Part shown: in pieces, positions 32,533 to 43,317 of the stretch
How the letters are laid out: each line of letters opens with the position of its first letter
Numbering within the stretch: position 1 is the stretch's first letter
The notes under the pieces: model-generated
The model's database searches: none
Seen by the model: the letters and a program-made list of their open reading frames with translations, nothing else
What the model was told of the DNA's origin: nothing
Origin: Macrostomum hystrix
Taxonomy: Eukaryota; Platyhelminthes; Macrostomidae
Reading direction: 5' to 3'
Length of the DNA stretch: 64,000 nucleotides
NCBI GenBank assembly: GCA_950097015.1
Contig: CATNEN010000001.1
Location: 27,371,001 to 27,435,000, forward strand
Position numbers and translations under genes: made by a program

Positions 32533-33902
32533 ATGCGATTGGAAGGCCTGATTGTGGATCTATTAGTTTGCGCCCTGCTTTCAACCCACCTGGCTTGTGA
32601 GAGCAGCGCCGCAGTTACCTGCCCACCTGGATGGCTGATCACAGGTGACCAGCTGTGCCTGGGAGTTCCCGAGACTTCCAGTCGAGGTGTCAGCGCTGCA
32701 TCGGCTTCCGTGGCGTGCAAAAACGCCGCTCTGCGCCATTCAGATTTAGCCGACCCGGCCGACCCGAGCATTGCGAGTCTGCTCGCACGGCTCACGAGAG
32801 GCCGCTCATTCTGGGTCAATGGCTGCCGACAGGTCGCTGGGGTACAAACCATGTGAGACCTATAATGTATAATATTTGAAGGCTATATTGTTGCTCAAGC
32901 AGGACTTTAAAAGAACGAAAAAGCCTTGAAGTAAGCCTTTCATCCTACTGTCACGCGAGAACGTTCTGAGAGCGCAATGACGTCAAAAAATAGAACTAAA
33001 TACCTTGAAGACTCTGACTTGAAGAAGCTAAGGATCTGAGAGCGCAATGACATAAAAAATAGAACTAAATACATTGAAGACTCTGACCTGAAGAAGCTAA
33101 GGATCTGAGAGATTTGCATATGGAGGTTTTTCCGATAGGTTTTAAACCGTTGAGGAGTCGTTCCATTTTGGTACGTGAGTGAAAGCCGTTAACGCGCTTC
33201 TTTCTCGCGCTCTGAGCTCGATTCCGCAGCGAGGCCACAATCATTTGGGCCGCAGCCGCGGAGAGAAGGCTTGAGGACTTGTCGTGCAATTTACGTCCTT
33301 GAAGGCCAACCTCCTAGGCATAGGGAAAATGTACACTACCTGACGATGAGAAAGTCAGGGAAGATGTACACACTCGTGTGAGTGCCTGTACACGGTATCT
33401 GTGTGCTTGTGTGCTCAGAAGTCAGTGAGTTGAACGGGCAGAATTGCTTCCTCGCTGGTTGCGCATCCAGTGTCACCAAGTGATGTACCATTGCCCTCAG
33501 TCCTCTTATCACTATTATAATATTATTAATTGCTCAATGTCCCTCAGCGGCCTGCGCCTTTGCTGCCTGCTGAAACCATCTGGTTTAGTGGTGCGCGCCA
33601 ACTGTTCGGAGCTGCACCCGCCGCTGTGCACAAGCCAGCTGGTGCTGAACCGGCGGAGGCGCGCGTTGACTGCCGACTTCAGGTACAACAACTACAGCTA
33701 CACAACCAAGACACCGGCTACGAGCAGCTACTTGGAGGCAATCATCAGTGGCGTTTTAAGTATTCTAGTTGTGACTGGTATAATCATCGCAATGATATCA
33801 TGCTGCTGCTGTTGCCGGCCAAAGTTTTGCAATTCAAAGGTCGGCGGCGACCAGACGATAAACGTGAACTGCGGCGGGAAAAACTTTTGCAATAGAGGTT
33901 AA
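32533..33902 (+). CDS. Lectin-like, furin-site membrane protein E
   Basis: Exons 32533-32852 and 33548-33902, phase-2 intron of 695 bp (CCAT/GTGAGA to CCTCAG/CGGC), 224 residues. Signal peptide region VDLLVCALLSTHLAC. Ectodomain: CPPGW, CLGVP, VACKNAAL, FWVNGC, CCLLKPSG and NCSELHPPLC. LNRRRRA gives the furin-type site. A tyrosine/threonine stalk follows, then the span SILVVTGIIIAMISC with CCCCC, and a tail that unusually keeps four more cysteines (KFCN, NVNCGGKNFCNRG). The intron contains a SINE and a 69-70 bp tandem duplication (32970-33115). Upstream frames running into this ATG are not needed, because a TATA box sits between. Confidence 0.78.
32970..33115. repeat. Two-copy tandem duplication of about 70 bp in intron of gene E
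   Basis: GAGAGCGCAATGAC, ATAGAACTAAATAC and GAAGACTCTGAC recur once in the same order about 70 bp apart. Confidence 0.85.
33175..33535 (+). mobile_element. SINE family 1 copy (plus) in intron of gene E
   Basis: Starts at the head (GCCGTTAACGCGCTTC, GAGCTCGATTCCGCAGC) and ends with GATGTACCATTGCCCTCAG and an ATTATAATATTATT tail 12 bp before the exon 2 acceptor region. The SINE tail probably supplies part of the pyrimidine-poor acceptor context. Confidence 0.9.
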
Positions 33903-34874
33903 ACTTGCCGACTTTGATCTGCTTGGACCAGATTTTTATGGATTAAACACATTCAAACTCGGTTCTGTAACGCTTGTCGTCGATTGATAGAAGCGACATT
34001 GGCGTTATTCATGTGTTCTTCGCTACGTAAAATGTATTCATTAGTTTTTTATTTTTTGTTATTTAATTTTCGTCTCGGAAAGTATTGTCGTACTGCAAAT
34101 ACTTAAAAAAATACCACGTTTAATATACGGTAGGCCCTCTTTTCCTATTGTCCATATGAAAGTTGTGTGCGCGAGTACCTTATCATCAGTTTATGAATTT
34201 ACGCCCTGCTTTACTGTGTCATGGAAGAAATGTATCACTAAATCGATTTAACACTTTTGTTGAGAAGCGGCTGCAGCATCATATAGCTCGTACAACTTAA
34301 AACGCTTATGCCCTTCACGCCCACATGGCAATTACCGATGTCTACAACGAATTCGAACTTTCAATTTATTTACCGACTTTGACAGACGCTTTGACGTCTT
34401 TGAAAGCTAATTGTTTTGAAACAATAGCTCTTTACAATAAGGTGCTCTTGCCTGAGTTCTCATCGTTTACTAAAATTCCAAATACCAAAGGGAAATCGTG
34501 TCTGTTTCTCCTTCACAAAGTTTCAGCGAACAGAAGCATGTGCGTAAATACCAACGACCATATGATTCCCTGTAGTTATTGCACATGGTCATGTCAACTA
34601 CTTACATGTAACCATGGACCTAAAATGCATCCTTAGCTTTTCGTCCCCTCCTTTCTCCATGGTGGTCTACATGCCAGGCGACCTCGGGGCGTCCATCTTT
34701 ACAACGCTGGAACGTCCAGTCAAAGCGGTGCTCGCTGGCTTGCTGAGCGCCGTCCTTTAAAGTCGGCTACAACCACCCTGTTACAATTGATTGACTCTGC
34801 TGTTGCCCAAGCGGCGACACGCTGCAACATGACCTCCGGGACAGAATTGTAGTTCTCATATGGAATATGTCAGT
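33903..34874. other. Intergenic, nothing recognised
   Basis: A possible ATTAAA poly(A) signal for gene E lies near 33943. Otherwise no supported gene; the frame at 34325-34636 has no domain. Confidence 0.45.
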
Positions 34875-35470
34875 AGAGCCGCCAAACGCGTTTGCCTCCC
34901 GCACCGGAGCTCGATTCGAAGGTGCCGGAGCTCGATTCGAAGGTGCCGGAGCTCGATTCGAAGGTGCCGGAGCTCGATTCAAAGGTGCCGGAGCTCGATT
35001 CGAAGGTGCCGGAGCTCGATTCGAAGGTGCCGGAGCTCGATTCGAAGGTGCCGGAGCTCGATTCGAAGGTGCCGGAGCTCGATTCGAAGGTGCCGGAGCT
35101 CGATTCGAAGGTGCCGGAGCTCGATTCGAAGGTGCCGGAGCTCGATTCGAAGGTGCCGGAGCTCGATTCGAAGGTGCCGGAGCTCGATTCGAAGGTGCCG
35201 GAGCTCGATTCCGCGGCGAGGCCGCGGAGAGAAAGAAGGCTTTGGGGGGGCTTGTCGTGCAATTTAGGCGCAGTGTACGCTGCCTGACGAGGAGAATGGC
35301 AGGGCGGATGAAAACCCCGCGTGAGTGCGTACTTGTGTACAGTGTCGGTGTGCGTGTGCGCTCAGGAGACAGAGGAATGGGCGGAATGGCCTCCCCTCTC
35401 TTGCTGCGGGTCGACTGTCACCAAAATTTTATGCTAGTGCTCACAGCCCTCCTGCAATTCTAAAATTATT
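34875..35470 (+). mobile_element. SINE family 1 copy with amplified B-box region
   Basis: Begins in the tRNA-like head (ACGCGTTTGCCTCCCGCACC). It should then pass once through the B box, but instead contains about 15 tandem copies of GGAGCTCGATTCGAAGGTGC(C). It resumes with GGAGCTCGATTCCGCGGCGA and a diverged but complete body to CAGCCCTCCTGCAATTC. Confidence 0.9.
34908..35215 (+). repeat. 21-bp array of SINE B-box segments
   Basis: About 15 near-perfect units, one with AAAGG in place of GAAGG. Each unit carries GCTCGATTC, which fits the pol III B-box core at all but one position. Open frames in all three plus-strand phases are artefacts of a 21-bp (7-codon) period. Confidence 0.95.
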
Positions 35471-36213
35471 AACAATTATATTACTATTGCGTATTTTTGT
35501 AGTACGCGATAACTTCGACTGTGAAACTTTTCTGAAGCAAGTTTTGGTCTAAAAAAATTGACTGCTTGATACAAAACAGTAGGCCAATATTCATCTTACT
35601 TTACGTAGACTCAGCAGTAAGGATTTGAGTTTTAAGCGGTTTGTTGTTAGTGCAGTAGAAAATACCCGTACATGTCTCTATAATCTTTAGCTTCTACTGT
35701 CATTTTTGATTACTTTTAGCTCTGTGCACACTTTGACAGTCTACAGCACAGAACCACAGAAACTTGGAAGACGCGAAAAGAGTAACTTACCTGATTTCGG
35801 TATGTAAAATATCAAAAGAATGGAATTCGACGCGGCACTATTATTTTCAGTTGTAATGATTGCGCGTACACGTAACGAGCAAAATTAGATGGGCATGGCC
35901 GCCAATAAGAGAACAGGCCCAAAATGCTTGTATATTTGCATTACATCCCTACACACATTCAGTTTCAGTCAAGACTTTCAAACCGGATGCAAGGTGGAAT
36001 AAAATCGTCACGATCCTTTAACACACCCTTTGGACGGCTTAGTATAATTAGGCAACGCTGTGCATATTGCTGCCATATACAAGCTAAAAACATTGCAACA
36101 TTTAGGGCATTGTGAGAATGACCTAAGCAACTGACAACCGATCCTTGCAATCTCATAGGACTGGTTGCAGTCCTAACACACTTATACAAAAGCAACAATT
36201 CATTTGGGTGTGA
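35471..36213. other. Intergenic, nothing recognised
   Basis: Unique AT-rich sequence upstream of gene F. Confidence 0.45.
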
Positions 36214-36219
36214 TATAAA
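36214..36219 (+). promoter_or_regulatory. TATA box of lectin-like gene F
   Basis: TATAAA, 76 bp upstream of the start codon. Confidence 0.5.
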
Positions 36220-36289
36220 GGCTATAGTTCTAAGGCTACCCAAGCTGCAAATCTTTGAGAGATACAAACGTCAAGAAAGTCTATCAAAG

Positions 36290-37525
36290 ATGCGACTGGA
36301 AGGCCTTGTTGCACTTCTGCATGCATCCGCCCAGCTGCTTGCAACCCACCTGGCTTGCGTGAGCAGCGCCGCAGTTACCTGCCCACCTGGATGGCTGATC
36401 ACAGGTGACCAGCTGTGCTTGGGAGTTCCCGAGACTTCCAGTCGAGGTGTCAGCGCTGCATCGGCTTCGGGAGCGTGCAGCAACGCCGCTCTGCGCCATT
36501 CAGATTTGGCCGACCCGGCCGACCCGAGCATTGCGAGTCTGCTCGCACGGCTCACGAGAGGCCGCTCTCTCTGGGTCAATGGCTGCCGACAGGTCGCTGG
36601 GGCAAAGACTAAGTAGGTCTGATTTCTTGCCGCGTTCATTTGAGTCATCTGAAATTAAGAAACAATGAGAATCGAATGAATACTCTAGACATTTTCTGTC
36701 CGAATTTAATAGTTTTGTTGCCAAAATTGTTCGTTTCAGCCGTTAAAGAAACGCTTTTTGGACTGCGTCAAAATGTACAGGGTCTTTAACAGTAGTACTA
36801 CCAAACCATTTTGCCGCCCGTTTTTTATACCAAGGAATGATTTCTCCCCCCTGAATTTTTTTAGCAGCGCCCGAATGCTAATGCTAAAGTGCTCAGAGCT
36901 GGTTACTTGATTCTTGTTTCAGCATTTGTGCAACAAAAAGTTGGCCAGTGTTCGTGAGTTTCGTGCGCTTGAGTTGTTCCATTGGGGTGCAGCAAATAAT
37001 TTGTCTTAGGAGGAAATCCCCCTTGGTAGTTCTACTGATAAGCAGATAAAAATAAATTTTAAGCACTGATTAATTTAGCTTTCTTCAACATTTCCGACAT
37101 ATGGTGTAATAAAATGCGTATTTTACCGGCGTGGAGTCACTTCAAACCCTTGCAGTCAGCTGCGGACCTGCTGCCTGCTAACACCATCTCAAGGTATATC
37201 GGCGATCACCAACTGCTCAGAGCTGCACCCGCCCCTGTGTACAAGCCAGCCATTGCTGAGACGGCAGAGGCGTGCACTATCCTTATTCTCCTACACACCT
37301 GTGCCCTCCACCACAATGGATCATGCGGGCGCTATCGCCGGCGGTGCAACAGGCGCTCTGGCGCTCTGCGTTTCACTAGGCGTCATACTATATTGCTTGT
37401 GCCCGTGCAAATCCGATCAAGATGCAAAGGACTCGATAAGAATCAAGTGCGCTGCCAAAAACGTGTGCAACGGTTCCTACGTAGCGCATTGTTGTAAAAT
37501 CTCTCCTGTTGTTGTTAGAAATTAA
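36290..37525 (+). CDS. Lectin-like, furin-site membrane protein F
   Basis: Exons 36290-36612 and 37156-37525, phase-2 intron of 543 bp (ACTAA/GTAGGT to CTTGCAG/TCAG), 230 residues. Exon 1 is nearly identical to that of gene E (MRLEGL start, CPPGW, CLGVP, LWVNGC). Exon 2 gives TCCLLTPSQG, NCSELHPPLC and LLRRQRRA (furin-type), a short stalk, the span GALALCVSLGVILYCLC and a tail with further cysteines (IKCAAKNVCNG, AHCC). The donor GTAGGT is weaker than the GTGAGA/GTGAGC of its sisters. The overlapping frame at 37114-37497 is the wrong phase; in the right phase the exon is open and carries every family landmark. Confidence 0.72.
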
Positions 37526-39121
37526 TTCTGTAATAGCATCATTTTTTCTGCATCATTTTTGAATCGTTATTCCATTAAATCGAACCAATTGATTCTAGAA
37601 ATTAAATCAAATTTTATCATTCAAATTGTTTTCACATGGTCTGTGAACTTGACACAGTCTAACAAGCGTTGAGTACGTAATTTTACGATATATTAATCCC
37701 TTGAGGACCAGCTGTACCCACAAAATAGTACCATACTCATAAAATGGTCACAGTAAGAAGCTCGCTAAGTTTTACCGTCGATGCTTAACATTCATCGATC
37801 TAAGACTGAGATTTCTGTTAAAAAGTTTACCTTAAAAAATTCTTATAATTAGCTCGGTCGGACAATTAAACTTCAGACCATTATATATATTGTGTTTTAC
37901 AGATTTAATCGCGTGCAGATCCCGAGAGGGGTTAAGAATGAACAAAGCTCAAATATATATCTAAGCACAAGCCCCAAAGAATCGCCTAAATCAAATGATC
38001 AAAAGTTTGTTACTGCTTTAGCCGTGGAATACAGTCGTAGAACTTACGGCTTAATATCATCGCTATTGTCAATCTAAATGATAATTAGGACATTCACTTT
38101 TTGGACTTTCTCGTTTTGGTTGTCCAAAAGTCTATGTTCTCTAGCGGCGAGGTTTGCTTAGATAATAGTAAAATCCATAGCCATTATATAGTTTTGAATG
38201 TATAAATTATCATTTAGATTGACAAAAGCTTTACTGTACGGACATAAAATCGTGTCGTTAGTTTCTGGCACACAGTATGCTTTCAACGGAATAAAAATTA
38301 ACATAGTAAAACAATTTCTTAAAGGCAAGATTTTATACGCCAGTTAGTGAACGGCAAAATACTTTTTCGACGTAATATATTGTGTATCCTGTAAATAATT
38401 TTTTTACTTTGAGAAAACAAAAGCAGACGAAATTACAATTGAAATTGAAATATCAATTGTCAGGCTGGCAGCAGCAGAGAACGCCAAAGATCAACACTTC
38501 TAGAGATGTAGTCATTTATAAGCTAATAATGACTGCTAACTTAAAGAACGTTCATTGAAATTTATTTGGCAAATTTAGTTTTACTGATATTTTTTTGTCA
38601 GTATTGCTGTTTCGCAACTTTATTCCTTAATTAGTGCTTTAACTTGTCTTAAGATTTGACTTTTTGTGGCTTTTTTATATTCAGGGCACAACGCTGTGCT
38701 TTTTTGCAAATTTATCACTTTTTATATTTTAAACCCAGGCAGGATAGCTTTCAACTTCATGGCTAGAGTTTTTAATGAGTTAAAAACCTTTTTCGTCTTC
38801 TTGAACGTTATTCCAATAAAATAGTTTCTGTTTTAGTAGGCTCATGAATCTGTGACTATTGTTGATCGGTGTTTTTTAGGGGTAGGCCTGCTGAGTTTAG
38901 AAAAATATTTTGTTTTAACTAGAAACACTTTCTATTTAATGGCTACCCAATCACAAGATGGCGACATTAAATCTGACACAGGCAATCAAGGGTTTTTTGG
39001 TTGGTCAGTGAGCCTATTAAATTTGGAACAGAATTGGTTAAACACAAAGTCAGGGAACTTCAAATTTAGACAGTTAAAAATCATTATTAATTTAAAGTTA
39101 AAAGTCTTTAAATCGAGAAAG
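37526..39121. other. Intergenic with a 20-bp inverted pair
   Basis: No gene supported. An exact 20-bp inverted repeat (TGTCAATCTAAATGATAATT and its reverse complement) at 38067-38086 and 38205-38225 encloses about 120 bp and may be a small MITE. Confidence 0.4.
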
Positions 39122-39126
39122 AAATA

Positions 39127-39246
39127 CTTTTAAAGCAGGAAGTGCATTTTCCCACAGTTCCGTGCCGATAATTTCAATTTTATCCACATGGATCCGTGCC
39201 GATAATTTTCTGCTTATCCACATGGCAGCTTGTATGAATAGGTCTA
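39127..39246 (+). repeat. Left terminal inverted repeat
   Basis: About 120 bp, pairing with 44962-45077 with few mismatches (for example GGCAGCTTGTATGAATAGGT is exact). Confidence 0.85.
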
Positions 39247-39319
39247 CTTTTAAGTCCCTACCTATTCTTCTCTGAGCATAAGGCTAATTCAATACAATTC
39301 AAATCAAAACACGTAACAA

Positions 39320-40715
39320 TGATTATTCCACTTTTTCACTTTCAATTGCTCACTTTTACTGCATCACTGCATATGTGTATGTGTGTGTGTGTTTGTGTTT
39401 CTGTGATGTATTTGTTCTCCCAATCAGGCACCTTATTATTTTTTTTTTCTTTTTATTCTTTTTATTGTCTTTTTACGCAATTTATATACAAAGCATTTTT
39501 ATACACTATTTACAGATTCAGTTTCATCCTTCAGAGTTCTTATCGGGAACCTTCATTTATTCTCGGAGTGTCTCAGGACGACTCTGCACACATGATAACC
39601 TGGTCTTTTGTCCTTCTGTTCTTCGCTAGTTCTGCTTCTTAATTCTGTTGATATTCCGGGTGTGCCACACAGGTAGCACCTGTTAAACATGTGGAAGTTG
39701 TCCTTCGTTATGGTCTCGTGATTCCTTCTTCCTCTTCCAGCTGATCTCTTCTCATTTGCCTGCTGTCCTTCAAACAATGAGGGATGAGCTGGCTGCTGGT
39801 TCACCATGACCATCATAATCACGACTAGGAGTAACATGCTTGCGAAGTCTGATAATTTGCGCTGTTTCTAGATCCTTTACCGCTGCCACCAAAGTTGTCC
39901 TAGGCCTCTGTCTATATTCTTACTAAACCTTATTTCCAATAATGCAAATCCCACCGCTGTTACTAAAGTTGTCCTAGGGCTTCCCTCTTATTCAATATTA
40001 GGCCTAATCCTAACAATGCCACCAAAGTTGTTACCGGGCTAATTTTAATTCTATTGCTGTTACTAAAGTTGTTGTAGGCCTTTTATACTTTTGTCAATCT
40101 TATGAATGTCTTTAATTATTCGCTTTATCTCAATTCAAATTGGTAGCGTTTATGTATTCAAGTATGGTAGCGTTATGTATTCAATCTGGTAGCGTTTACA
40201 ATATGGCCGGTATTTATCTCCTCTATTCATTTACTTATAACTTTTTCTATATCAGTCTTTATTTGTCTTTATCCGTTTTATCACTCTTCAATTACTCTTC
40301 AATTTCAGTCTTAAATTCAATCTTTAATTCAGTCTTTAATTCAGTCTTTCATTCAGTCTTCAATTCAGTCTTCAGTTCAGTCTTTTCAATTTGTCTTGGG
40401 CTTTCCAGTGGATCTAGAGTTACAGCTTTTTCTTCACTCTATTTACTTCTCTTTCGCAATGTCTCTTTTTCTCAAATAACTTTAACACAAACTCTTCAAA
40501 TTCAAGCTTTCTTTATTCTGAACGCACAAACGAACGTTGTTTTTCTCCCTTCTTTCTCTCGTGTATTTATAGTAAAAATTTCCTCGTCACTTCATTATAA
40601 CCTTTTATTTTTCGGTGCAGTTAAACAATCGGTGCATTAAAACAATTTTAGGCAAAGTATTAAGTTTTCGCGGGAATTTGACTTCTAAGAAATATACAAT
40701 CGGTGCCCTATCTCA
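39320..40715 (-). repeat. LTR, left copy (3' LTR in minus orientation)
   Basis: On the minus strand it has TATAAATA (40571-40564) and AATAAA (40517-40512), about 50 bp apart, as expected for U3/R. The part after AATAAA is unusually long (about 1.2 kb) and contains a 94-codon frame (39837-39553) with a hydrophobic start, which I do not call a gene. A TCAGTCTTTAATTCAG short repeat lies at 40305-40385. Confidence 0.75.
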
Positions 40716-40974
40716 ACTTGACCTCCCTAATTGCATATATTCGAATAAAACGTAGTAAGTGAGAATATAGCACATAAAAGCATCACACATAAAAGAAAGT
40801 GGCATATAACAAGAGTACTGTATACACTTTAAGCAATAAAATGAGCAGCAAAAGAAAACTATGCATAAGATTCCTAAAATAACAAAACATACTATTCTAT
40901 GTAAGCTAGGAAAAATAGACAACAAATATACCCTTCACCAAAATTAAGAAAGTAAATGAATGTCCTTAACTCCA

Positions 40975-41826
40975 CTAGAAGTCACAGGGGGCCGGCAGCG
41001 CTTTGTAATAGTGCCAGCGGATCTGGCGGAATGCCCAACGGAACTCCATGGTCAGCACCTTGCGGTGCATGGTTACCTCGCTGGTTGCTGCGCCGTTGTG
41101 CATGCATTGCGCTACCTCCTTCAGGATGGTGATTGCCTGCTCTTGTGACATATTCTTCAGCGATGTCATGGACTTCCAAATATGGGTCCTTTGTGGGTAT
41201 GACAATTCATACGTGTGATATGCAACACGCTCCATGTACTGGCGCAGATCATGCACTAGCATTTCGCGCTGCTCCTCCTCTCTCTCTCTGGTCGTCTGCC
41301 GGGTTGGTACATGCTGTTGCTGTAGCGGCGTCAGCTTTGGCGGTGATATCGGCTGCGGCGGCACTATTGGCTGCGGCGGCGGTATTGGCTGTGGCGGTGG
41401 TGTCGGCTTCGGCGGCAGTATCGGCTGCGGCGGCACTATTGTCTGTGGCGGTGTTGTCGGCTTCGGCGGCGGTGTCGGCTGCGGCTCTCTCCGAGCCCGG
41501 GATTCTTGTGGTGCTGGCCTTAGTTGCTTTGCTGGCCCAGCCGAGTGCCGATGATGAACAGCTTCAGCCGAACGCGCCGGGCCGCCAGTCGTACTAACGT
41601 GAACCACTGATTTTAGCTGTCAACCAGCACTTGACGCCGGGGTCAATCTCGCCTGCTTTACAGCTACGGGAGATGGCGTGTGTGCCCTTTTCGCTGACAT
41701 GGCAGTCGCTGTTGGCAGCTTGGGTCGAGTGCTGACTCGTTCAGGTGCAGCTAACTCCATGTTCTCTTGGGCTGGATTGCCCTCACTCAACAACTCTTCT
41801 AGAAACGTGTCTAGATCACAATCCAT
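40975..41826 (-). CDS. LTR-element internal protein with in-frame TGA (readthrough candidate)
   Basis: 68 codons from 41826 (MDCDLDTFLEELLSE, acidic start) end in TGA at 41622-41620. The same frame then continues without a break to 40975 for about 214 further codons. The bases after the stop are CAG CTA, which fits the CAR-YYA readthrough consensus. The downstream part is proline-rich (repeats of PPQPI/PPKP, about codons 110-165) and ends in a charged, probably helical domain (RTHIWKSMTSLKNMSQEQAI). It lies in the gag position after an LTR-like segment, but I see no zinc knuckle or major homology region, so Gag identity is positional only. The alternative is a simple premature stop. Confidence 0.5.
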
Positions 41827-41980
41827 TTTGCTTGTCTTATCAATTTACGTGCGCAAGTTTTGCTCTTTTAGCTCGCCTTCAAGAAATTTCTCTAGCGGGT
41901 TTAGGGGGTCTGAGGATATAGAATGAAAACTGGACCGCATCAATGAGTCCGGGCTCCCCAGGGATCTACGGGGCCAATTT

Positions 41981-42326
41981 TGACAGTCTTACTCTGCCAT
42001 GTCATATATCACACTCTTTTCAATTCAATTTCCGACTTTATCATTTACAGTTATACTTTCATGTTTAGACTCTTTTTACAGATCTCAATTTCTTGAATAC
42101 ATTGGTTGTTTAACTTTTTCAATATCTTTTTCAGATCATGTTTTATTTGCTTTTCAAATTTTTCTTATTTTAAATCCTAATCAATTAACATTGACTTTAA
42201 CGCAAATCTGTGTCAACTTGGCTCCCATTGTTCTCTATTGTTCTCGAAATCACTGGGGTAGATATCTTCTGTATTGCTTCCGAGGCACGAAGCCATGAGT
42301 GACTGGCTAGGTGTTATGTAACACTC
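41981..42326 (-). repeat. Internal LTR-like segment
   Basis: Minus strand: a purine tract AGGAAGAGGAG is directly followed by TGTTACATAACACC, and the segment ends near GACTGTCA, with TTGGCCCCGTAGATCCC after it. Polypurine tract, TG start and CA end are LTR hallmarks, but only one copy is present. Confidence 0.45.
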
Positions 42327-42850
42327 CTCTTCCTGGGGTAGGCTCTCCCCTGTTCAATTGTTCAGTTCTGTCACTTCGTGGTCTCAAATTATAGCCATGG
42401 GCTCCTTCTGTATGTACATTTCTTTCTTCTTCATGTTCAATCTCTGAGTCACTCATGTTCATTTCTTCAGTCTTGTCCATTTCGCTGTCTGTTTCTTCTT
42501 GTTCTGACTCATTCGCTTCTTCTTGCCTTTTGCTTTCATTGTCATGGAATGCTTCCTGTTCTGCATACATTTCATCTTCAGATTTGGCATATTAGCTCCT
42601 TATCTAATTCTGTCTTCTTCTTCGGATTCGTCTTCTTCTTCATTAATGACAATTACATTTTGTTTATTTTTATTTGAGGTGGCCTGACCTCCCTTAACTT
42701 TTGACCGTGTGGTGTGACTAATTTTGTAATCTCCCTTTGTTTGTTCTGCGGATTGTAATGTGATCTGTGTGTTTGGAACTGGTGTGATGTTATTTCTATG
42801 CACAATTAATTTCTCTCCTACTCTTTCTCCTTCAATTTCTCTCTTTTAAA
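42307..42850 (-). pseudogene. Remnant of a Gypsy-type pol C-terminus
   Basis: Two out-of-phase frames. Upstream: GEKLIVHRNNITPVP, typical of the tail after a retroviral-type integrase. Downstream: an acidic stretch followed by HGYNLRPRSDR and RGVLHNT, typical of Ty3/Gypsy pol ends just before the polypurine tract. Reverse transcriptase, RNase H and integrase core are absent. Confidence 0.55.
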
Positions 42851-43317
42851 TTCCAGCATATCCATCACCCTTGGGAATCTGACATGCTTAATAGCTTGAT
42901 TCTTAAACAAGTGAATTTGGATAGCTATCACATAACAGTGATTATTCTCGAAATTTCTTCTTCTCTCATTTTCTCAACTTTTGGGGAATCTCTAGATCTC
43001 AGGAGCAGACTAGATTAAGTGTCTCCACTTTTGATCTTTCTCTCTCCCCTTTCTCAAATTTGAGGCATCTCTAGATCTCAGGAGCAGACTAAATTAACTG
43101 TCTCCACTGTTGATCTCTTTTCTCCACTTCCTTCTTGGAAATGTTCTCTTTTTGCTTGAGCCTTCAATGAGGCTAGACAGCACAATTGACATTCCAATTT
43201 TTTACTTCTTTGCATTCATTAGCTGGGTCAGACCGTCTGGCTGGCCAATTAAGTGTACCTCCTGCACAACTTCTCGCAACTCTTCTCATCAATTCTCAAT
43301 TCTTTCTCAAAGTCAAG

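Noticed and set aside
34867-35463. 198-codon and overlapping frames over the 21-bp SINE array
   Set aside because: Artefact of a 7-codon tandem repeat inside a SINE.
39553-39837. 94-codon minus-strand frame with a hydrophobic start inside the LTR (also at 43551)
   Set aside because: Identical in both LTRs only because the LTRs are identical. No family features; it could be coding, but nothing supports it.
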